Position numbers and translations under genes: made by a program. 64,000 nt of DNA from Chiua virens (Eukaryota > Basidiomycota > Agaricomycetes > Boletales > Boletaceae), in the NCBI GenBank assembly GCA_019787685.1, contig JAHNUO010000002.1, positions 682,001 to 746,000 of the forward strand, read 5' to 3'. The notes beneath the pieces were generated by a model. It saw only the letters and a program-made list of their open reading frames with translations. It did no database searches and was not told where the DNA came from. Shown piece by piece: positions 58,407-64,000 of this stretch. The first letter of the stretch is position 1; every line of letters begins with the position of its first letter.

Positions 58407-59566
58407 ATGCACACCGCTGCTTTCCGTATCGCCTCCTCGCGTTCTGCCGTCCTCGCCTCCAAGTCTGCAAAAACATGTCAGACGACCTGGACGCTGCGCC
58501 GGCATCTACACATGCGCAAGGCCCTCCCATACAACATTGAAGGCGGTCTCGGAGACTTCATGTCCACCCAAACCCTCCAGATGGTCGCTGTCGAGTACCA
58601 GCAGGGTCTCCTCGACCGTCTCAACCAAGAATGTCGCGGTAAGCACGTTCCGTCACCCATCCCATCACCAATGGCTCATCGCAAATGCCACACCGCGCTG
58701 CAGACGTTGAGGACAAGCGGAAAACAGTCGCACAGCTCGTGCTCGACGCCGCACGATCGCAAGACCGCGCTGTCATGTTCACCTACGCGAGTCATGCCCT
58801 CAACAACAGTTTCTTCCTTCACTCCCTGGTACGCCCCATCCTCCCCTTGTGCACGCCCACTGATGCGGTACCTCCTAGCGCCCCCCATCCGACGACCCAG
58901 GCGAAAAACACGTCGATGCAAGCGTCCTCGGGACTCAAATCCAAAAACAATTCGGCGGCTTTGATTCTTTGCGTGCCCTCTTCTCTGCTGCCGTCAACGG
59001 CATGGCAGGATCGGGCTACGTCTGGTTCGTCACCGACTCTAAAGGGAGCCTGGCGTTCGTGCCCACGTTTGCGTCCGGCACCCTCCTCATCCGCTCGGGC
59101 GCGGGCACCGTCGAGCCCATCACGACACCTGTGCCTCGGCGAGGATTCGTTAGCACACCCATCGTCGAGTCTCGCGAATGCATCGACCTCGGAAACGAGA
59201 CATGCAGCAACTGCGTCGTCACCTCTCTCGGGTGTGTCACATGTCCCACTGCAACTAGATCCGTCGTCGCCAGCGCGGACGTTCCATACGTCTGTGCTAT
59301 CCGCTGACAACTATAAAACGCGCACACGCTCGTTTTACGATCCCGCCGCACCGCCACTCTCCTCACTCGGCCCACAAGACTCGCGCGACTTGACCACGCT
59401 TGGGGAGTACATCTATCCGCTCTTTTGTATCAGTGTACACGAACACTGTTGGCTGCTGGATCACGGCATTTGGGGGAAGGAAAGGTATCTCAAGGAGTTT
59501 TGGACGGTTGTAGACTGGAGCCAGGTTGTCAAGAGGTTCGAGACGTTTACCACGACGACGATTTGA
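58407..59566 (+). CDS. Fe/Mn-SOD-fold mitochondrial ribosomal small-subunit protein (mS42/mS43-like)
   Basis: Basidiomycete databases often call such proteins Mn/Fe superoxide dismutase, but the fold is used by the fungal mitoribosomal proteins Mrp1 (mS43) and Rsm26 (mS42). The start MHTAAFRIASSRSAVLASKS is an Arg/Ser-rich mitochondrial presequence. ALPYNIEGGLGDFMSTQTLQ, EYQQGLLDRLNQEC, then TYASHALNNSFFLHSL give the helical N-domain; HVDASVLGTQIQKQFGGFDS and AAVNGMAGSGYVWFVTDSKG begin the C-domain. SVHEHCWLLDHGIWGKERYL and FWTVVDWSQV close it. The metal-binding His/Asp set of true SODs is incomplete (an N-terminal HxxxH pair is degenerate), favouring the ribosomal role. The frame shifts by one base somewhere in a low-complexity stretch at about 59110-59240. 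Confidence 0.72.
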
Positions 59567-59747
59567 GTGATGGTGAGAGTTATGGGGGTAGATTATCTAC
59601 GAGCAACATCCTAATTCACTACTCACCTGAAATGCATTTAAAGTACATATACCATCCTTGAAATGGTCCCGTCCTCGATTGCAAAATGCTACGATCCTGA
59701 TGTCAACTGAGATATATGACGAATGGATAGGACCGAAATCAAGGCCG

Positions 59748-61650
59748 CTACCACCTCCACTCAACGTTACCACACCCCACTGTCCGCACACCTTTGTACA
59801 TCTTGTATGTCTCACCTGACAGTCGAACCTGGTCGACTTTGAGGGACGAAAAACTATACGAGGGCATCTCAAAGTGTATCTGGAATGCACGTGCAGGCCG
59901 TGGAATCTTTGCTCTGAAAACGTTGAACACGCATCCAACGGGAGACAAGCAGACGAACGCACTTGGATGTCCAGGACCCACGAAGCACCCAGCTGCCAGA
60001 CGAATGCATGTTCGGAATGCTCCAGCAAAGCATCTGAAAGCAAATCGTGCATCGCATCGCGTTCTCCAAGTCCGACAGAGCACGCACCTGACTTCGTGGT
60101 TCAAACGTCCACGAACTCTCGATACCGCCTACGGATCCGACGCCCGATCCGGCACTCGATATCGTGCATTGCGCCCCCGTGGCACCTTCGCCGAGGTAAA
60201 GTTCTATTCGAACGTTTTCCATGATCTTCATCGTCCTCGAGCTAAAGGTGACCGTGAAATTCCCTAGAGCGGCCGACTCGCGTTGCTGCGTGAGGTAACA
60301 ACAGGAGTCGTGAACGTACCTCCAAACTCCCCCACAGTGATATTTGGTTTCAGAGCGAGTGGTACCGGGACAGTTCCAGAGAGCGCGCTGTGGGGCGTTG
60401 CATATTGGTATTCCGCGAGTACGGATTTACCATCCGGTGGGACAAAAGACAGCGTCTTTTCGCGCGTCCAACGTTGGAGCCTTCAGCGCTTCAATCAAAA
60501 TGCTGAACATATCCTAGAACCGACCATACTTGCCGCACACACGAGTGAAAGGCACACTCCTTGATTACGTTTGGGTTGGAAAAGCTGAGGAGCAAATCCG
60601 GCATCCCTGTCATCGTCTCAATTTCCAATGCGGTGAATGGAGACTTGCGAGTTTACCGGTCAACCTGGCATTGCATTCAATCTTGCCATACACAATGCTT
60701 GTAAGCGTGGCCCCGTTTCTAGGGAATATTGGATCATTTTGATCTCTCGATCAAGCATGTAATGCAAACGTACCGTCCGACGATGGCTCGCATTTCCTCA
60801 GTGACATCGAATAGGATTTCATTGTGATTATGGCGAACGCCGAGCTTTCGCCATGGTATGGGTGATGCAAAGGCACTAGACGAGATGCTGGACGCCACTG
60901 AGCCTAAAGCGCAAAAAGGGATATAAATTAATAGTCATCCTAGTTTCTCAAAGGCGTTTCTACACACTTCCAGGACGATTCGGGCCGGACGAAGCAGCCG
61001 TCGGCAGCGATGCCAGCAGCTTTGAGAGGAGTGATGGTGGGAGAACAATATCCCGCAGCGCATTCGGAGATGTCGTCAGCGGATAGCCAGACGAATCCAA
61101 CGTTTCTTCGAGAAGCTATCCGAGTGAGACCCCCGAAGCAACAAAGCAAACATGACCACGCCCATACCTGATACACGACGTCGAAATTGTCCTTGAGGGT
61201 GGCCGTACTCACCGTCCCAAAATAATCATGCAAAATATCGCTGAATGCTTGCAGGAATGCGAATGCGATGAGAGGATCGGCTGACGATGCAGGGACGTCT
61301 GGTGTGAGGAGAAGTGTGGGGCTGTTTATAACTGGGCCACTCACCGTCACCGGACACGCTCGCGATGAGTCGCAGCTCGCCCATTTCGACGTGACAACAT
61401 GCACTTCCGCTGGAGAGGTCACCGATTCCTGGAGGGACGCAAATGACGGGATCCACACTGGCAGCACGAGAGGCTTTGGAGAGTTCGTTGTTTAGCATGT
61501 CTATGTGAAGTAATGGGTACGATGGGGGAAATGACGTGTACCCAGACTGGATGACGGGTCGTCTGCATTGAACTGAGTGATCCGTAGAGTTGTATCACGT
61601 CGACGGACGCACCCTGACGTGTCGAGAATAATCAAGCCGTCGATAGCCAT
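59748..61650 (-). CDS. APM3: AP-3 adaptor complex mu subunit
   Basis: Medium subunit of the AP-3 clathrin-type adaptor sorting cargo from Golgi/endosome to vacuole. The start at 61650 gives MAIDGLIILDTSG, joined to RPVIQSGYTSFPPSYPLLHI and DMLNNELSKASR. The longin-like domain continues AFAFLQAFSDILHDYFGTVS and TATLKDNFDVVYQLLEETLD, then PLTTSPNALRDIVLPPSLLS. The mu-homology domain includes PWRKLGVRHNHNEILFDVTE, CNARLTGMPDLLLSFSNPNV, DVRIELYLGEG-like VRIELYLGEGATGAQCTISS, SSWTFEPRSQ, SWVLRGSWTSK and ARAFQIHFEMPSYSFSSLKV, ending SGETYKMYKGVRTVG and EWRW. Seven or eight introns all keep frame. Confidence 0.9.
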
Positions 61651-61882
61651 GATCCTCGATATTCAATGTCAGGAGGCGAACAAAACTTGTACTGGCACAA
61701 TTACACTTGGTCCCGAATTACGTGATGGGAAATGCATCGGGATGCATTAACATTAACTCGCCGTGTATATAAATATGTCTCTAAGGGCATGTAAAAGCAC
61801 TATCCGAGCAATAGATATGACATTCTCGGCATTCCTTTTGTCATGGAACAGACATCTTGACGTTGGTCCCAGAAGAGCCACT
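61651..61882. other. Short intergenic region
   Basis: About 230 bp upstream of the AP-3 mu start and downstream of GGC1 (same strand). Contains TATATAAATATA-like sequence near 61764-61774. Nothing else recognised. Confidence 0.35.
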
Positions 61883-63105
61883 CTAAACGTATTTGCCGAA
61901 GAAGGGTATCAATGACTGTGCAAGGGTATAGCTGAAGACCAGCTTCGGACCAACAACCAGAATCTGTTGCAGGCGGGTTAGATAGATCCCACAGCACGCG
62001 ACCTAACTTACCTTTGGTGTCAAACCCTTGAAGAACGCCCGGAACCCCTCATTGCGAACCAGATCCCTCACGACCGTCACCCCAGGTACCTTGTGCTCAA
62101 AGTTGGCATTCTGGATGCGTGTCTTGACAGTATCGAGTGGTGCAGCGACCGTGATAGAGGCAACGGCACCCGCAACCGAGGCGATAAAGTTTTGGGTCCA
62201 GGTAGCCTTGGAGTAGTCGGACACACCTAGAAGGTATTCCTTTGTGGCAGCCGATCCACCGAAGAGCTGGCAGAGGGTGAATCTAATGAAGAAAAGCGCG
62301 ATAAAAAAAACATACTGCAAATGATCCGGGGGCATTACGGGCCATGGTCCATCCCCAGCCACGGTAGAGGGTAGTACCTTCCTCCATGAATATCCGGAGG
62401 ACACCGCGTCCCCGAAATGCCTCTGGATTTACTTGACGCTTGATTTTGAGCACATCAAGGGGTAGAAGGACCTAGAAGGTAACAGTATGAGAGGATATAA
62501 AGTCCCGCGGGTATTGTGGGGGCATACCACTTCGCCGATCCCAGTCAAGCTGTATCACAGGACGTCAAACACATGACACGTGTGCAGAACTAGGACGACA
62601 ACGTACCTTCCGGCGGTGGCCTGTATCATCAACTTGCCCTTTCGCTCGCCAAAGGTGCTCGTGAAGTAATCCTTGTAGTTGCGCGAGATGATGTCGTTGA
62701 ACCAGGGCTGCCCACCGAACTTGTATATCCGTTGAGAAATCTTGTAGCCCGCGGCATACCCAAGGCCAGGGAAGAGAGAGAAAAACTTGCGGCCGGCAGA
62801 GGCAGTCGCGTAATCACGAAATATGATACTGTTGAGTGTCGAGAAGGAGACCTATTCGTCCGAAAGGGGATAAGCTGGAGAATGAGAGGAAACAAGTGTT
62901 ATCACCTTTGCCTTGTTGCTCATCAGGCGCTTAGCGACTGTGTCCACCGGGTGGAATACCAAAAGCTCAGCAACACCTGTTGAACGGACGCAGTGAGCGG
63001 GGGTATGCAGTTATTTGGAGAGAAGGAACCTCACCGGATGCACCCTGAGCCAAGTACACGAGCAGTGCCCGACTCTTTGGATTTTCCAGCAAGGGGAGGA
63101 GACAT
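61883..63105 (-). CDS. GGC1: GGC1, mitochondrial GTP/GDP carrier
   Basis: Mitochondrial carrier family protein exchanging GTP for GDP across the inner membrane; linked to iron balance in yeast. The start at 63105 gives MSPPLAGKSKESGTARVLGS. Carrier repeat 1: VAELLVFHPVDTVAKRLMSN (Px[DE]xxx[KR] motif). Repeat 2: IGEVVLLPLDVLKIKRQVNP and EEGTTLYRGWGWTMARNAPG. Repeat 3: VASITVAAPLDTVKTRIQNA and EGFRAFFKGLTPK, then ILVVGPKLVFSYTLAQSLIP ending FFGKYV. GYAAGYKISQRIYKFGGQPW between repeats is typical of Ggc1 rather than other carriers. The stop is at 61883. One extra base in CCC 63043-63045 breaks exon 1 between LGSG and ASGVAELL. Divergent from hexokinase. Confidence 0.88.
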
Positions 63106-63434
63106 TGTTAGAAAAGAGGAAATCACTGGTCGAAAAATGTGCAGGATGTATTACAGGAGTTATGTAACACTCGTTTTTGGAATCTAGATACTCATCTCCG
63201 AGTCAGTCCGAGTCTAAGCATGGTCGCTGGCAAGGGGAGTTATTTCTGCACCAAGCGGGTGTAAGTACTGCAACTGAATCCAGAATGTTCCCCTGACAAC
63301 TGAACGTTCCGCTGTTTTTGCTAGTGATACTCGGATGAATGACCAAAATGAGCGAAAGGGGTCGGTTTTATGACACAGCTTATATTCCGGTCTGACTTAT
63401 CGGCTTGGCTATTCTCTTTTCTACCTCTACCCCC
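63106..63434. promoter_or_regulatory. Divergent promoter GGC1/hexokinase
   Basis: 329 bp between the two head-to-head start codons. The 60 bp before the hexokinase ATG are pyrimidine-rich, typical of highly expressed fungal genes. No confident binding site identified. Confidence 0.45.
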
Positions 63435-64000
63435 ATGTCACTCACTTCCCAGTCCCAGCAGGTCGCTCTCGATGCACTCAGAGCTCAGTTCACCATCTCA
63501 GATGACTCCCTTGCAAACATCACCACCACCTTCCTCCGCGAGGCAGTCGGCGGTCTCACCAACTATGGCTGCTCTATGGCCATGATGTATGCTCCCGGTT
63601 TGTGCCGATCACATTCGTACTAACCTCTTTTCAGTCCCACCTTCGTCAAGGAAGTCCCCGATGGTTCCGAGACCGGGTATGTCTCGCGCGTCTATCTCTC
63701 CCATATCTTATGTCAGTGATCATCTACCCGAACAGCACCTTCCTGGCCCTTGACCTAGGCGGCACTAACCTGTAGGTCAACACGTCATGCCTCGTGCTGA
63801 CCGCTGAATGTCGATCCCAGTCGCGTGTGCGAGGTAACACTGCATGGCGATAAAACCTTCACCCTCCGCCAGCAAAAGTACAAGGTCTCCGAGACCCTGA
63901 AGACCGGAGAGGCCACCACACTGTTTGGTATGGTCCCCTGACTTCTGCTGCAACAAACTGTGACGACTCGCTTCAAGATTATCTCGCCGACTCCGTCGAT
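63435..64000 (+). CDS. Hexokinase, 5' part (runs off the window)
   Basis: Hexose-phosphorylating enzyme of glycolysis; only the N-terminal small domain is present. Exon 1 (63435-63586) encodes MSLTSQSQQVALDALRAQFT, LREAVGGLTNYGCSMAM. A GTATGC intron (63587-63634) joins to IPTFVKEVPDGSETG, another to TFLALDLGGTNL with the ATP phosphate-1 loop (LDLGGTN), a third to RVCEVTLHGDKTFTLRQQKY, KVSETLKTGEATTLF, and a fourth to DYLADSVD at the edge. The start was chosen because the preceding in-frame sequence lacks an ATG close by. All joins in frame. Whether it is hexokinase or glucokinase cannot be decided from this part. Confidence 0.88.

Noticed and set aside
1..64000. CRISPR arrays, insertion sequences, transposon ORFs, rRNA or tRNA genes
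   Set aside because: No regularly spaced direct repeats, transposase or reverse-transcriptase motifs, or tRNA B-box-like GGTTCGAATCC with a matching A box were found by eye. A tRNAscan-SE run would settle the tRNA question.

Overview
This window is nuclear DNA from a filamentous basidiomycete, most likely an Agaricomycete. The evidence is dense two-strand gene packing, very short introns (mostly 46-63 nt, many with a CTNAC branch site just before the acceptor), and several Agaricomycete-type families: a C2-like/TPR protein, a lineage-expanded protein with GDVG and ILPDGA motifs, a DEP-DEP-RGS protein of the FlbA/Thn1 type, and a seven-helix orphan membrane protein. No rRNA, tRNA, CRISPR array or transposon was recognised. 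Genes were rebuilt by hand across introns, so spans are safer than individual exon edges.

Layout. 0-2.1 kb: 3' end of KRR1 and a complete EAF elongation factor. 2.4-8 kb: a secreted ferritin-like Rds1 protein, a C2-like/TPR protein and an orphan family member, all on minus. 8.1-18.7 kb: carboxypeptidase Y (minus) divergent from NOP58 (plus), ERG27, NCS6/CTU1 (minus) divergent from NOP9 (plus). 19.2-26.5 kb: alpha/beta hydrolase, ENP1/bystin, UXS1, a second alpha/beta hydrolase. 27.4-34.6 kb: a coiled-coil protein, the DEP/RGS regulator, a cytochrome b5-like MAPR protein, a small orphan. 35.9-47 kb: Nup120/Nup160, a Zn2Cys6 transcription factor, a seven-TM protein. 47.6-57.2 kb: STI1 with a textbook heat-shock element, ARA2, a B12D/MLRQ protein, a coiled-coil protein, an isochorismatase-like hydrolase. 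57.3-64 kb: mitofissin Atg44, OST2/DAD1, an SOD-fold mitoribosomal protein, AP-3 mu, the GTP/GDP carrier GGC1 and the 5' half of a hexokinase gene.

How the genes relate. Four genes in the first 22 kb (KRR1, NOP58, NOP9, ENP1) act in small-subunit ribosome assembly. The 51-63 kb stretch holds several mitochondrial genes. Most neighbours are housekeeping genes in divergent or convergent pairs with 110-330 bp between them.

Two things stand out. First, about two dozen single-base frameshifts interrupt otherwise well-conserved exons, including indispensable genes (NOP58, NOP9, ENP1, Nup120), while their neighbours are perfect. Residual sequencing indels explain this better than pseudogenes. Second, there are unusual splice signals: an apparent AT-AC intron in the carboxypeptidase, a GC-AG intron in NOP9, and a 9-nt internal microexon in UXS1.
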